Shown piece after piece: positions 18,386 to 27,476 of a stretch of DNA of 64,000 nt. A model generated the notes under the pieces. The model saw only the letters and a program-made list of their open reading frames with translations, was not told the DNA's origin and ran no database searches. Positions within the stretch are counted from its first letter, which is position 1, and the number at the start of each line of letters is the position of its first letter. Made by a program: the position numbers and the translations under genes. This DNA is from Martinezella rhizogenes (GTDB lineage Bacteria > Pseudomonadota > Alphaproteobacteria > Rhizobiales > Rhizobiaceae). Location of the stretch: contig NZ_JUHG01000015.1 in the NCBI RefSeq assembly GCF_000799715.1, positions 405,565 through 469,564 of the forward strand, in the 5' to 3' direction.

Positions 18386-18978
18386 GCAAACATACGGAAA
18401 TTGGCTTGCGCCGGATTATCACGGTGATGGAGGAAACGCTGATCGAGGGCGGCAGGAAGCTCGATACGCCAACGCGGCGCGCAGCCTCGGTCGCGGTGAT
18501 CGAGAACCCTTTCGCCGGCCGATATGTGGAAGATCTTTCACCACTAATGCACGTCGGTCGGGTGCTCGGCCGGCTCCTGCCCGAGCGGGCGGTCGCGGCC
18601 CTCGGGATCGCCGGCCATGAGGTGGAAAGCTTCGGCAAGGCCGCGCTGGTCGGAGAGGATGGCGAATTGGAACATGCGGCGGCCCTGTTGCACCCCGAGC
18701 TTGGCGCGCCATTTCGCGATGTACTCGGCGGCGGCGCAGCTCTTATCCCCTCCTCCAAAAAACGCGGCGGACCTGGCGCCCCCTTCGACGTACCGCTCGG
18801 CCACAAGGATGCCGCACGCGTGCGCAGCCATTTCGATGGCATGGAGGTGCGCGTACCCGACGCTCCGCGCGCTAACGAGATCGCGGTCGCGATCGTCGTC
18901 ACCGACTCCGGACGCCCTCATCCGCGTGTCGGCGGGCTGACCAAGGACAAAGTCCAAGGCAAGGATGGTGTCATCTAA
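18382..18978 (+). CDS. DUF1185 family protein 2 (tandem paralogue)
   Basis: Protein of 198 residues sharing the same order of motifs as its neighbour: VIENPFAGRYVED, FGKAALVGEDGELEHAA and LIPSSKKRGGPG. Its start overlaps the stop of the first copy (ATGA), so both are made together and may form a heteromer. The two copies have clearly diverged, which argues for distinct roles over a recent duplication. It ends convergently with the amidohydrolase gene, with 86 bases between. Confidence 0.88.
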   Translation: MSKHTEIGLRRIITVMEETLIEGGRKLDTPTRRAASVAVIENPFAGRYVEDLSPLMHVGRVLGRLLPERAVAALGIAGHEVESFGKAALVGEDGELEHAAALLHPELGAPFRDVLGGGAALIPSSKKRGGPGAPFDVPLGHKDAARVRSHFDGMEVRVPDAPRANEIAVAIVVTDSGRPHPRVGGLTKDKVQGKDGVI

Positions 18979-19064
18979 GCCGCCTCTCAGCGATATGCCG
19001 GAAGAGAACGAAGTGCCGCAGTTCGAACAGAACATACGGCGCTTGCATTGCCTCTTCTTGCTTC

Positions 19065-20267
19065 TCACCCGGCCATGAGTTCCGGCACGAGGATAGAGGG
19101 CGGCGTGTTGCGGCTGCGCCCGATGCGCGGAACGCCGTCGACGAGGATCATGCCGATACCCGGCATGTTGCCGAGCGTCATGCTGTCGAGCATACCGTCG
19201 CCTGCCCCGCCCATCGCCTGATCGATAAAGACGAGATCAGCGGCAAGGCCCGGCGCAATACGGCCACGATCCTCAAGGCCGCGAAGCTTGGCGACATTGC
19301 CTGTGGCAAAGCAGATCGCCGTCTCCGGCGCAACGTTTCCGAGCGACGCAAGCATGGTGACAAGACGCAGCATGCCGAGAGGCTGAACGCCGGAGCCCGC
19401 CGGCCCATCGGTGCCGAGCACCAGGCGGTCGAGCGCACCGATGTTGCGGATCGTGTCGAGCACGAAGAGGGCGGCGCGCATGTTGCCATTGTGCACGATT
19501 TCCAGTCCGCGACGGCTCTCCTCGCAGATCAGCTTCAGCTCCGATTCCGGTAAGGAAGTCGGCCCGCCGTTGAGATGCGCGGCGACATCCGCATCGACTT
19601 CCAGCACGGTTTCCGCTCCGATGCGAGCAGAGCCGGGGATCGAATGGCCGCCCGTGTGGGTCATGGAGGTCATGCCGTTCTGGCGAGCCCAGTCGATCAT
19701 CTTTCGGCCCGTCGGTCCATCCTTGACTCCACCGAGGCCCACTTCTCCGACCAGCGTGATCCCGGCGGCGGCAAGTTCGCGGAAATCCGCCTCCGTCAGC
19801 CCGTGTTCAAGGATCAACGCACCGGCGAGGACCTTCATGCCAGAGGGCGAGAAGGCACTAAAGGCGCGCTGTGCGGTGATCGCCAGCGCCTTGACCCCGA
19901 CAACATCGTGCGGCCGGCCAGGCACATGCACCTCGCCGGCCGAAACCAGCGTCGTCACGCCGCCATGCAGGGTGGAGTCGATCCAGCCGATCTGGTTCTG
20001 GCGCGGCGTCCAGTCGCCCATCACGGGATGGGCATGGTTATCGATCATCCCCGGCATGATCGACGACCCCTTGGCGTCGATCACACGCATCGCCCCGGAC
20101 AGCGTCATGTCCTTCTCGCGTCCGACTGCGACGATCTTCCCGTGCTCCACGAGGATCGCATCGGCCTTGGCGATCGGAGCCGCAAGATCGCCCGTCAGCA
20201 CGAGGCCGAGATTGCGGATGACGAGGCGGTCGGGGCCGCCGGCTGGGTTGGAAGAATGCGGCATCAT
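19065..20267 (-). CDS. Amidohydrolase, enamidase-like
   Basis: Metal-dependent hydrolase of 400 residues. The metal motif lies in MPGMIDNHAHPVMGDW; SMTHTGGHS, EIVHNGN and LGTDGPAGSG supply further ligands. It resembles enamidase, which in anaerobic nicotinate breakdown opens a tetrahydro-oxonicotinate ring. I use the ATG at 20267, preceded by AAGGA on the minus strand, in place of an upstream in-frame ATG that gives an Arg-rich tail. Its neighbours, a MarR regulator and an isochorismatase-type hydrolase, fit a heterocycle-degradation cluster. The actual substrate is not proven. Confidence 0.82.
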   Translation of the reverse strand: MMPHSSNPAGGPDRLVIRNLGLVLTGDLAAPIAKADAILVEHGKIVAVGREKDMTLSGAMRVIDAKGSSIMPGMIDNHAHPVMGDWTPRQNQIGWIDSTLHGGVTTLVSAGEVHVPGRPHDVVGVKALAITAQRAFSAFSPSGMKVLAGALILEHGLTEADFRELAAAGITLVGEVGLGGVKDGPTGRKMIDWARQNGMTSMTHTGGHSIPGSARIGAETVLEVDADVAAHLNGGPTSLPESELKLICEESRRGLEIVHNGNMRAALFVLDTIRNIGALDRLVLGTDGPAGSGVQPLGMLRLVTMLASLGNVAPETAICFATGNVAKLRGLEDRGRIAPGLAADLVFIDQAMGGAGDGMLDSMTLGNMPGIGMILVDGVPRIGRSRNTPPSILVPELMAG

Positions 20268-20403
20268 GTAGTCCTTCGGTCTGATTTCCGGACTTGGTCC
20301 GTGGCAATATTTTCGATTTGCCCGACGATTTGGACGCGCCTCTTCCATCGCACGGCAGAGCAGCCGTGCGGGCCGTTATGCGTTCCTCACTGTTTATCGG
20401 GCC

Positions 20404-20478
20404 GATACGCCTTTAAGCGTATCAAGATTTTCTTCACCGGCATGCTTTAGCGCCGGACAGGGCAAGGTTGCCGGCGCT
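20404..20478. promoter_or_regulatory. Two inverted repeats between the MarR and amidohydrolase genes
   Basis: GATACGC / GCGTATC (20404-20410 and 20417-20423, six-base spacer) is an operator-sized palindrome upstream of the amidohydrolase gene. AGCGCCGG / CCGGCGCT (20449-20456 and 20471-20478) is a GC hairpin just after the MarR stop and may end that transcript. Neither is followed by a convincing T-run. Confidence 0.4.
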
Positions 20479-20505
20479 GCCGGAGCATGCCGCAACGGCG
20501 CCCCT

Positions 20506-21126
20506 CTACTCTGTCGTCTCCGATCCGCCGATGCGATTCAAAAGATCGAGGAGCGTCGCCTGCTCTCCAGGCGTCAACGGCGAAAGCAGCCGGCGCGCGA
20601 CTTCCATGCTCAGATCCAGCAAGGGGAGCGTGAACTGAACGCCCGCATTCGTCAGGGTGATCATGGTCATGCGTTGATCGGTATCGGATCGCTTGCGCGC
20701 GATAAGTCCCCGTTTCATCAACGCCTTGACAACAAGGCTGATCGTTGAGGGATCCATCTGGGTCATGCGACCGAGATAGTTCTGCGACAGCTCGCCATGC
20801 TTCAGAAGGGTTGCCAGTGCCGCGTGCTGGGTGGGTGTCAGATCGCCAACCGGCATGATCTCCTGGAAGCAGGCGGTGGCACGCTGATGCGCCCGGCGAA
20901 GGAGATGAGCCGGATGATGTTCGAGCGCATAACCGGTGCGTGCATAATAGGCAAGGATCTCCTCATGTCCAAGTGCCGGCGCTTCAACTGCCGTTTTCGC
21001 GCCGCTTTCCGTGGAGATCTGGTTCATCGTATCGAGTTTGCTCAAATCCGGTTCCGTTCGGCTGCCTACGTCCGGCGGTGCCGCCAGCCGTCCTGTTTCA
21101 TGTCCATGAGAAAGGGTATTCTCCAC
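20506..21126 (-). CDS. MarR-family transcriptional regulator
   Basis: Winged-helix regulator of 206 residues. The DNA-binding region is LTPTQHAALATLLKHGELSQNYLG followed by the recognition segment MDPSTISLVVKALMKRGLI and the wing RKRSDTDQRMTMITLT. The first about 50 residues are an unusual extension, and an internal ATG (MNQIS, residue 34) is an alternative start. It lies just after the hydrolase gene (5 bases) on the same strand. By analogy with NicR, it may sense a ring-cleavage intermediate and repress the flanking operons. Confidence 0.88.
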   Translation of the reverse strand: MENTLSHGHETGRLAAPPDVGSRTEPDLSKLDTMNQISTESGAKTAVEAPALGHEEILAYYARTGYALEHHPAHLLRRAHQRATACFQEIMPVGDLTPTQHAALATLLKHGELSQNYLGRMTQMDPSTISLVVKALMKRGLIARKRSDTDQRMTMITLTNAGVQFTLPLLDLSMEVARRLLSPLTPGEQATLLDLLNRIGGSETTE

Positions 21127-21130
21127 TCAA

Positions 21131-21772
21131 TCAAGCCGCAATCATATTGCTGATTGCCGCTCCACGGTTGAGCGAGGCAACCACACTTTCCGCATCTGAT
21201 ACGACCCCGAAATGCGTGGCGATATCGTAGAGCGAGCTTTCCTGCTCGCGCGAACCGGTCGCGGCACAGGCATCTGCCGGCACAACGACTTCATAGCCGT
21301 TGAAAAAGGCGTCATGCACCGTCGAGCGTACGCAGATATTCGTGACGACACCGAAGACGACGAGTTGGTCGATCTGCATGTCTTTCAGGGTCAGATCCAG
21401 ATCCGTCTGGAAAAAGGCGGAATAGCGCCGTTTGATGACGTGTATCTCGTCCGCCCGTGCGCCCAGATCCTCGATGATCTCGGTGGCCCAGGTGTTTTCC
21501 AGGCTATGTGGCGTGCGTTTGGCCCATTCGCGCTCATGGCGCATGCCCGGACGATGGGCGTCATGTATCCAAATGACCGGCGCACCCGCCGCGCGCGCCG
21601 CCGTAATCAGCGCCACCTGCGCCGGCAAGAGCGCCTCATAGCCCGGCAGCACCATCTTGCCGCCAGGCTTGCAGAACTCGTTGATCATGTCGATCACCAG
21701 CAACGCTGCACGCTTGGGGTTCAGGCGGACCTCATGTTGATTGAGATGAGCAGAAAAGACGTCGAGCGGCAT
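21131..21772 (-). CDS. Isochorismatase-family cysteine hydrolase
   Basis: Hydrolase of 213 residues with the catalytic triad D28 (LLVIDMINEF), K114 (HVIKRRYSAF) and C147 (GVVTNICVRSTVHDA). Family members hydrolyse amides such as nicotinamide, maleamate, biuret or peroxyureidoacrylate. The ATG at 21772 is supported by AGGAAG upstream on the minus strand, and the in-frame ATG 39 bases earlier is rejected. Together with MarR and enamidase-like genes it resembles the maleamate amidohydrolase step (NicF) of nicotinate catabolism, but substrate assignment is inference. Confidence 0.88.
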   Translation of the reverse strand: MPLDVFSAHLNQHEVRLNPKRAALLVIDMINEFCKPGGKMVLPGYEALLPAQVALITAARAAGAPVIWIHDAHRPGMRHEREWAKRTPHSLENTWATEIIEDLGARADEIHVIKRRYSAFFQTDLDLTLKDMQIDQLVVFGVVTNICVRSTVHDAFFNGYEVVVPADACAATGSREQESSLYDIATHFGVVSDAESVVASLNRGAAISNMIAA

Positions 21773-21950
21773 GGTCGGCTTCCTGTTCGCGAAGGTGGAA
21801 TAGCGCAACAATTTACTTGATGATCAAACAAGCAAGTGAAGGCACGCAAAGTCAAGAACTTTCTCCACCACCTCTATGAATTTGGCTAATTTTGCCGATT
21901 TTCTGGCATTCCTGGTGATGTTTCAGGCATCATCACTTCACGTTTCAATT

Positions 21951-21960
21951 CACTTGACAA
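21951..21960 (+). promoter_or_regulatory. Second CACTTGACAA element, upstream of the sugar importer operon
   Basis: Identical to the decamer at 17741-17750 and located about 90 bases before the binding-protein start at 22050. On the opposite strand near 21836 a related CACTTGCTTG tract faces the hydrolase-MarR operon. Together they suggest shared control of the divergent units. Confidence 0.4.
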
Positions 21961-22049
21961 GCGATAATCCTTGATCCTTACTCATATGACCATCAACGAT
22001 ATGGTCGCGACGCCACGCGTCGAACGCAAGCACAAAGAGGGGTTCCGTC

Positions 22050-23417
22050 ATGCCTGATTCTTTGCCTGTCTCCCATTGCATACCTCAACGCCCACGCATC
22101 ACATGGGCAAACCGTCTGCTGGCGATCGCGCTCGGGCTCTCCGTCGCTTTTCTGCCGATCGCGGCGGAAGCCGATGGCATCACGCTCAAGGTCTTCGGCG
22201 GTTCGTCGCTCGACGTCCTCGCACCACGCGAACAGCCTGAGGTACAGACTCGCATCCGCGAGGAAGTGGTCTCCGGTTTTCTTAAAGCCCATCCCGAAGT
22301 CTCCGCCGTGGAATGGGATGCACAGGGGCCACAATCCGGCTCTCTGCAGCGGATGATGACCGCCAAGCTCTCCAGCCAGGAGATGGACCTCGTTGCCTGC
22401 TCCGCCTTCTGGGTGAATGGCGCCTATGTGCGTCGCGGCCTCCTTCGCCCGATCACCGAGGAGGAGGCGAAGCCCTTCGCTGGCAATGTCGACCAGGCAA
22501 GCTTTGGCGCTTTCACCATCAACGGCAAGCTCTACGGCGTGCCGATCAGTTCGCTCTCGACCTCGACGATCTTCTACAATGCCGATCTCTTCAAGAAACT
22601 CGGTATCCCCACGCCGCCGACCTATGAAGACCTAAAGGTCGCCGTACCGAAGTTGAAACAGGCCGGCGTAATTCCGCTTCTGCACCAGGGCGCGAATGCG
22701 GTCATGTGGCCCATGTGGTTCTTCGAAACCATATCCCAGTCGAGCGGCGACCCGGTCGGCCTTACCCAGTCGCAACTCGAAGGCAAGGAGCCTTTCGACG
22801 ACGCAGCGAGTGTCGAAGCCTTCCGCCTGGTCAAGCAATGGGTGGACGATGGCATCCTGTCGAAGGATTCGCTATCGGTCGACATGGAAGGCATGCGGGC
22901 CGCCTTTGCCAGTGGCAAGAGCGCCATGTATTACGGCGGCACCTGGGAAATCCCCTCGCTCAAGGAGAACGTCAAGGGCTTTGCCTGGGGTGTCTTCCCC
23001 TTCCCCAAGATGCCTGGCACCAAGGGTGATCCGAAGCATGGCGGAGGCGCTGACAACGGCATGTGTCTTTCGGCCTCCATCCCGGAAGAAAAGGTCAAGC
23101 CTGCGCTCGATTTCATCGCCTATCTGACCAAGCCCGAGGTCGCGAAGATCTACCTCGCCGCCGACCAGCCGATCGCCACCTCGATCAAGGGCGTGGACGG
23201 CGTGGATGAGGCCTATGCCAAGGATCTGCGCGCCACCACCTTCCCCAATACGATCAAGTTCCTCGACTGGATCTGGCCGAGCGAGGTGACGACGGCCGTG
23301 GCTTCCGGGATCGCCGGCGTCGTCGGCGGCACGGCGACGCCCGAAGATGCCGCAAAAAGCGTTCGGGCCGCTTTCAAGACCCTGGTCGACGACGGCAACT
23401 GGCCACCGAAGGATTGA
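22050..23417 (+). CDS. Sugar ABC transporter substrate-binding protein
   Basis: Periplasmic solute-binding protein (family 1, MalE/UgpB-like) of 455 residues. A signal peptide follows a basic N-terminal stretch (ANRLLAIALGLSVAFLPIAAEA). Typical segments are YGVPISSLSTSTIFYNADLFKKLGI and SGKSAMYYGGTWEIP. It is first in the 22-29 kb operon and is followed by a strong hairpin, as is common for a highly expressed binding protein. The ligand is probably a carbohydrate or polyol. Confidence 0.9.
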   Translation: MPDSLPVSHCIPQRPRITWANRLLAIALGLSVAFLPIAAEADGITLKVFGGSSLDVLAPREQPEVQTRIREEVVSGFLKAHPEVSAVEWDAQGPQSGSLQRMMTAKLSSQEMDLVACSAFWVNGAYVRRGLLRPITEEEAKPFAGNVDQASFGAFTINGKLYGVPISSLSTSTIFYNADLFKKLGIPTPPTYEDLKVAVPKLKQAGVIPLLHQGANAVMWPMWFFETISQSSGDPVGLTQSQLEGKEPFDDAASVEAFRLVKQWVDDGILSKDSLSVDMEGMRAAFASGKSAMYYGGTWEIPSLKENVKGFAWGVFPFPKMPGTKGDPKHGGGADNGMCLSASIPEEKVKPALDFIAYLTKPEVAKIYLAADQPIATSIKGVDGVDEAYAKDLRATTFPNTIKFLDWIWPSEVTTAVASGIAGVVGGTATPEDAAKSVRAAFKTLVDDGNWPPKD

Positions 23418-23490
23418 TTGCCAATTTCGGTAAGTCCGGCGGCGGGTGAAAAGGCCCTCCCAACCCCTGATCCGCCGCCATGGCTTGCCT

Positions 23491-23524
23491 CGTCCGCCGG
23501 CATGACTCTCCGTGCCGGCGGACG
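23491..23524 (+). terminator. Strong 12-bp hairpin after the sugar-binding-protein gene
   Basis: Perfect inverted repeat CGTCCGCCGGCA / TGCCGGCGGACG with a 10-base loop. It lacks a T-run, so it probably stabilises the upstream message or partly attenuates transcription before the isomerase and permease genes. Confidence 0.55.
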
Positions 23525-23593
23525 CCCCGAGCAATGCTCTCGCATCCCCGTATCGGCCGCAAGAAAACGCGGCAGAAGAAGAAAGAAGAGCCT

Positions 23594-24517
23594 ATGACCC
23601 GTTCCGCCCGACAGCGTTTCTCGATCGGTTACCACCTCAACAGCTGGGATCTCACCGGCCAGCCTCTGCGTCCCGCGCTGGAATTTCTCGCCGGCGAAGG
23701 CTTCGGCTGGTTCGAGATCCTCGCTTTCACCAGCCTCTCCGACCAGTTCGCCCGCAAATACATGCAACTCGGCGATCTCGCACCATCAGGCGTGACGACG
23801 GATACTGATATCCTGCGCCGCTATGCGCTGTTGTCCGAGGCACAAAGCGATCTCGGCATCCGTCTCTCCTCGCTCTACGTCAACGCCACCTTCGTCAATC
23901 CGGTGCTGTGGGAGTATGAACGCGGCTGCCTCATTTCGCTTGCCCGTCTGCTCAAAGGCTTCGGCGCACCAGTCCTCGTCCTCGGCGGCGGCCCCTCGGA
24001 GGCCTCCGGCAGCAGGCATGGCAAAGAAGACTACAAAGTCTTCTGCCGGGCGCTTGAGGATATCGGCCGCCGCACGGCCGATCTTGGCATTGCTACCGTC
24101 TACCATCCACATCTCGACACGTTCATCGAACGTCGAGACCAGCTCGACCGGATGATGGACGAACTCGACACCCACCATGCTGGACTGTGCATCGATCCCG
24201 CCCACCTCGCCCAGACTCATTCCGATCCGGTGGCTGCGCTGAAGACCTACATCTCGGCGGTGCGCTACATGCATTTGAAGGACACCAAGGTGGACGACAG
24301 CCTGGTCGGGCCGGAACGCTACGCCGCTTTCTGCGAACTCGGCGCCGGGGTGGTCGATCTGCCCGGCCTCGTCGATGTCCTTCTCGACGCCGACTACGAA
24401 GGGCTCGCCCTCGTCGAACTCGACGCCTCGCAGAAGACGGCGGAGCAGAGCGCGCGCGAAAGCATCGCCTATCTGACCGGCACGCTCGGCCTCACGCTTA
24501 ACCCCACCAAGGCCTGA
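23594..24517 (+). CDS. Sugar phosphate isomerase/epimerase (xylose-isomerase-like TIM barrel)
   Basis: TIM-barrel protein of 307 residues of the AP-endonuclease-2/xylose-isomerase superfamily. Metal and catalytic residues are suggested by VYHPHLDTFIE, LCIDPAHLAQT, RYMHLKDTK and LALVELD. Such enzymes interconvert keto-sugars or inosose-like intermediates. The ATG at 23594 follows a purine-rich stretch; an upstream in-frame extension is strongly basic and rejected. It lies between the binding-protein and permease genes, so its substrate is likely the imported sugar or its oxidised form. Confidence 0.85.
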   Translation: MTRSARQRFSIGYHLNSWDLTGQPLRPALEFLAGEGFGWFEILAFTSLSDQFARKYMQLGDLAPSGVTTDTDILRRYALLSEAQSDLGIRLSSLYVNATFVNPVLWEYERGCLISLARLLKGFGAPVLVLGGGPSEASGSRHGKEDYKVFCRALEDIGRRTADLGIATVYHPHLDTFIERRDQLDRMMDELDTHHAGLCIDPAHLAQTHSDPVAALKTYISAVRYMHLKDTKVDDSLVGPERYAAFCELGAGVVDLPGLVDVLLDADYEGLALVELDASQKTAEQSARESIAYLTGTLGLTLNPTKA

Positions 24518-24530
24518 AGGGACGAGCGAG

Positions 24531-25436
24531 ATGGCTGTGACGGCGAAAAGACGCATCCGGCTCGACGGTGACGGCATGGTGGCGACGCTGATGCTGGCGC
24601 CAGCGGCCGTGCTCTTCTCGCTATTCTTTCTCTGGCCTTTCGCCCGGGGCCTATGGATCAGCTTGACGCGCTGGGACGGGTTTTCCCCGCCGGTGTTCAT
24701 CGGCGCCGGCAATTACCTCAAGCTCCTGCGCGACAGCCTGTTCCTCGGCGCGCTGGAGAACAACCTGATTTTCGTGGTCGCGATCCTGATCTTCAAGAAT
24801 TTGCTCGGCCTTGGGCTTGCAATGCTGCTCGACCGGGCGCTGTTCCTGCGCGGACCGATCCGTGCGGCGGTCTTCATTCCCGTGACCCTCTCCTTTGCCG
24901 CCACCGGGCTGCTCTGGTCCTGGATCTACAATCCGGTCTTCGGCCTTCTGAACGCCGCGCTCGACCTTCTCGGCCTGTCAGGCTTGCAACAATCGTGGCT
25001 GGGCGACGCTCATATCGCACTTTATTCCATCATCGCCGTCGACATCTGGAAATGGCTGGGCTTTCATGCCGTGATCTATCTCGCCGGCCTGCAGACGATC
25101 CCGCAAGATCTCTACGAGGCCGCCCGCCTCGACGGCGCCGGGCCGGTTGCCCGATTTCGCCATGTGACACTGCCCCTGATGATGCCGGTTGTTCTGATCA
25201 ATGTCATCCTTGGCCTCTCGGGCGCTTTCGTGCGCAATTTCGATATCGTGCAAGTGTTGACCCAAGGCGGCCCGAACCACGCAACAGAGGTCGTCATGAC
25301 GCTGATGGTCAAGACCGCTTTCCAGGACGGCAATATGGGTTATGCCAGCGCCATGGGCTATGCTCTGTTCCTCATCGTCGCTCTCGCCTGCGTGGCGCTT
25401 CTCGGCCTTATGCGCCGCTCGAAGGTGGATCTATGA
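24531..25436 (+). CDS. Sugar ABC transporter permease, MalF/UgpA type
   Basis: Inner-membrane permease of 301 residues with about six hydrophobic segments and the EAA loop LYEAARLDGAGPVARFRHVTLP. It starts 13 bases after the isomerase stop and its own stop overlaps the next permease start (ATGA), so the two are stoichiometric partners. Confidence 0.92.
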   Translation: MAVTAKRRIRLDGDGMVATLMLAPAAVLFSLFFLWPFARGLWISLTRWDGFSPPVFIGAGNYLKLLRDSLFLGALENNLIFVVAILIFKNLLGLGLAMLLDRALFLRGPIRAAVFIPVTLSFAATGLLWSWIYNPVFGLLNAALDLLGLSGLQQSWLGDAHIALYSIIAVDIWKWLGFHAVIYLAGLQTIPQDLYEAARLDGAGPVARFRHVTLPLMMPVVLINVILGLSGAFVRNFDIVQVLTQGGPNHATEVVMTLMVKTAFQDGNMGYASAMGYALFLIVALACVALLGLMRRSKVDL

Positions 25437-26350
25437 GTATGACACTCCGCTCTCCCCTTCCGCTTGCCGCGGGCCGCAAGAATAGACGATCCTCCAGCCG
25501 GAGCTGGTGGCAGGATCGCGTCGACGGCCGCTCGTTGGGTGAACTCATCCTCGTCTATGCACTGCTCGCATTTGTGCTTGTGGAAACGCTCTATCCGCTT
25601 GCCTGGGTGCTCTTCGGCTCGCTGAAGACCAAGGACGAAATCCTCGCCAATATCTGGGGACCACCCTCAGGCTTCGTCTGGCAAAACTATGTCGAAGCCT
25701 GGCGAGGCTCCGGCATGGGTGCGCGCATCGTCAACAGCGCCGTCGTGACCGCCACCGCCTTGGCGCTGCTTGTCGCATCCGCAACACCAGCGGCCTATGC
25801 GCTTTCGCGGCTTGCCTTTCGCGGGCGCAACTTTGTTCTGGCCCTGGTCGTTGCCGCCATGCTGGTGCCGCCGCAGGTCATGGCCATTCCGCTGTTCATG
25901 ACCGCGCGCGATCTCGGCCTCATCAACAGCCGGCTTGGCATCGCGCTGATTCATGCGGCGGCCAACCTGCCGCTCTCGATCTTCATCCTGCGCAGCTTCT
26001 TCCTGTCCCTGCCGATGGAGCTCGAAGACGCCGCCCGCATGGATGGAGCGAGCCGGTTTCAGATCCTATGGCTGATCATGCTGCCCCTGGTGCGCCCAGG
26101 GATGGCGCTCGTCACCATCTTCGGCTTCATCGAGATCTGGAACGATTTCTTCCTCGCCTTCCTGCTGTTGCGCGATCCGGCGGTGCAGACCATTCCGCTC
26201 GGCCTTGTCGCCTTCTTCCAGCAATACGGCTCGATGTGGAACCTCTATTTTGCGGCGCTGACGATCACGACCCTGCCGGTGATCGTCGTCTTTGTGCTGA
26301 TGCAGCGGCAGTTCGTCGCCGGACTGACGGCCGGCGCGGTGAAAGCATGA
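25433..26350 (+). CDS. Sugar ABC transporter permease, MalG/UgpE type
   Basis: Second permease, 305 residues, with the EAA loop MELEDAARMDGASRFQILW and six hydrophobic segments. I use the ATG at 25433, which overlaps the previous stop; the long in-frame upstream extension is the shadow of the first permease gene. No ATP-binding gene is found in this operon, so the pair must use an ATPase encoded elsewhere. Confidence 0.92.
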   Translation: MSMTLRSPLPLAAGRKNRRSSSRSWWQDRVDGRSLGELILVYALLAFVLVETLYPLAWVLFGSLKTKDEILANIWGPPSGFVWQNYVEAWRGSGMGARIVNSAVVTATALALLVASATPAAYALSRLAFRGRNFVLALVVAAMLVPPQVMAIPLFMTARDLGLINSRLGIALIHAAANLPLSIFILRSFFLSLPMELEDAARMDGASRFQILWLIMLPLVRPGMALVTIFGFIEIWNDFFLAFLLLRDPAVQTIPLGLVAFFQQYGSMWNLYFAALTITTLPVIVVFVLMQRQFVAGLTAGAVKA

Positions 26351-26366
26351 GACGGAGCCCTTCTCC

Positions 26367-27476
26367 ATGAGCCAAACCATCATCCGCGCGCCGATCGGCA
26401 TTGGCGTCATCGGCTGCGGCGAAATCGCCCAGCTTATGCACCTGCCGATCATCCACGAACTACCGGAGTTGAAGATCGCCGCGCTGTGCGATCTGTCGGA
26501 GACTGTGCTCGACGCACTGGGCGCGCAATACGCCGTAACAACCCGCTATCGCGACTATCACGACCTTCTCGCCGACCCGGCCGTCGATGCGGTCGTCATC
26601 TGCACGTTCGATCATGGTCCGGTTGTCACTGCTGCCATCGAAGCCGGCAAACATTTCATCGTCGAAAAGCCTCTGGCCTTCACGGCAGAGGAAGCCCGAC
26701 CGCTGGTTGCGGCAGCCGAGGCGAGTGGTCTTGTCGCAATCATCGGCTATATGAAGCTCTACGATCCGGGCTATCGCTTGGGTCTCGAACAGCTTGCCCG
26801 CATCGGCCGGCCGAAGATGATCCAGGTCCACGACTTCGCCGGCCGCTTCGATCGCTACCAGCAGCTTTATACACAGATACGCGGCACCGACGTCGATCCG
26901 GCGCTCCTCAAAAGTACCCAGGCCGAGGTCGCAGCTCGCGTCACCGAAGCACTGGGCGACAACCACGCTGCCTATCACGATCTCTACATGACGCTGCTGA
27001 TGCTTGGCAGTCATGATCTCGCCGTATTGCGCGGCGCTTTCGGCGTGGCCGAGCGGGTGGATTATGCCCAGGCCGTCGGGCCGACGCATCTTCTGGCCGT
27101 GCTCGGCTTCCCGGACCACGTGCCCGCTCTTCTGGAAATTGCCTTCGGCGCGCAATATGAATGGTGGGACGAGTGGATGACCGTCCACGGGGAGACCGAC
27201 GAGATGCGCATCGAATTCCAAAACCCCTACGTGCGCAATGCGGCGGCCACCGTGCGCCTGCGCGAGGCAGCAGGCCAGAACCCGAGCGAGCGCAGCCTGT
27301 CCAGCACGCCCGACACGGCCTTTCGCAAGCAATGGCAGCATTTTATCGCCTGCATCGCGGGAAAGGCCACGCCGCTCACGCCGCTACAGGGCGGTCTGGA
27401 CGACCTTGAGCTCGCCGCCCGCATCATCGAGGCGCTTCCTGTCAAAGCCCTTACCGCTGAAGGAGCCGGCGCGTGA
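26367..27476 (+). CDS. Gfo/Idh/MocA-family oxidoreductase
   Basis: NAD(P)-dependent dehydrogenase of 369 residues. The N-terminal Rossmann motif is IGVIGCGEIAQLMHLP and the conserved lysine lies in HFIVEKPLAFTAEEA. Such enzymes oxidise inositols, sugars or their 3-keto derivatives. It lies 16 bases after the permease and overlaps the epimerase gene by four bases (GTGA). It may work with the isomerase upstream in a keto-sugar pathway. Confidence 0.9.
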   Translation: MSQTIIRAPIGIGVIGCGEIAQLMHLPIIHELPELKIAALCDLSETVLDALGAQYAVTTRYRDYHDLLADPAVDAVVICTFDHGPVVTAAIEAGKHFIVEKPLAFTAEEARPLVAAAEASGLVAIIGYMKLYDPGYRLGLEQLARIGRPKMIQVHDFAGRFDRYQQLYTQIRGTDVDPALLKSTQAEVAARVTEALGDNHAAYHDLYMTLLMLGSHDLAVLRGAFGVAERVDYAQAVGPTHLLAVLGFPDHVPALLEIAFGAQYEWWDEWMTVHGETDEMRIEFQNPYVRNAAATVRLREAAGQNPSERSLSSTPDTAFRKQWQHFIACIAGKATPLTPLQGGLDDLELAARIIEALPVKALTAEGAGA

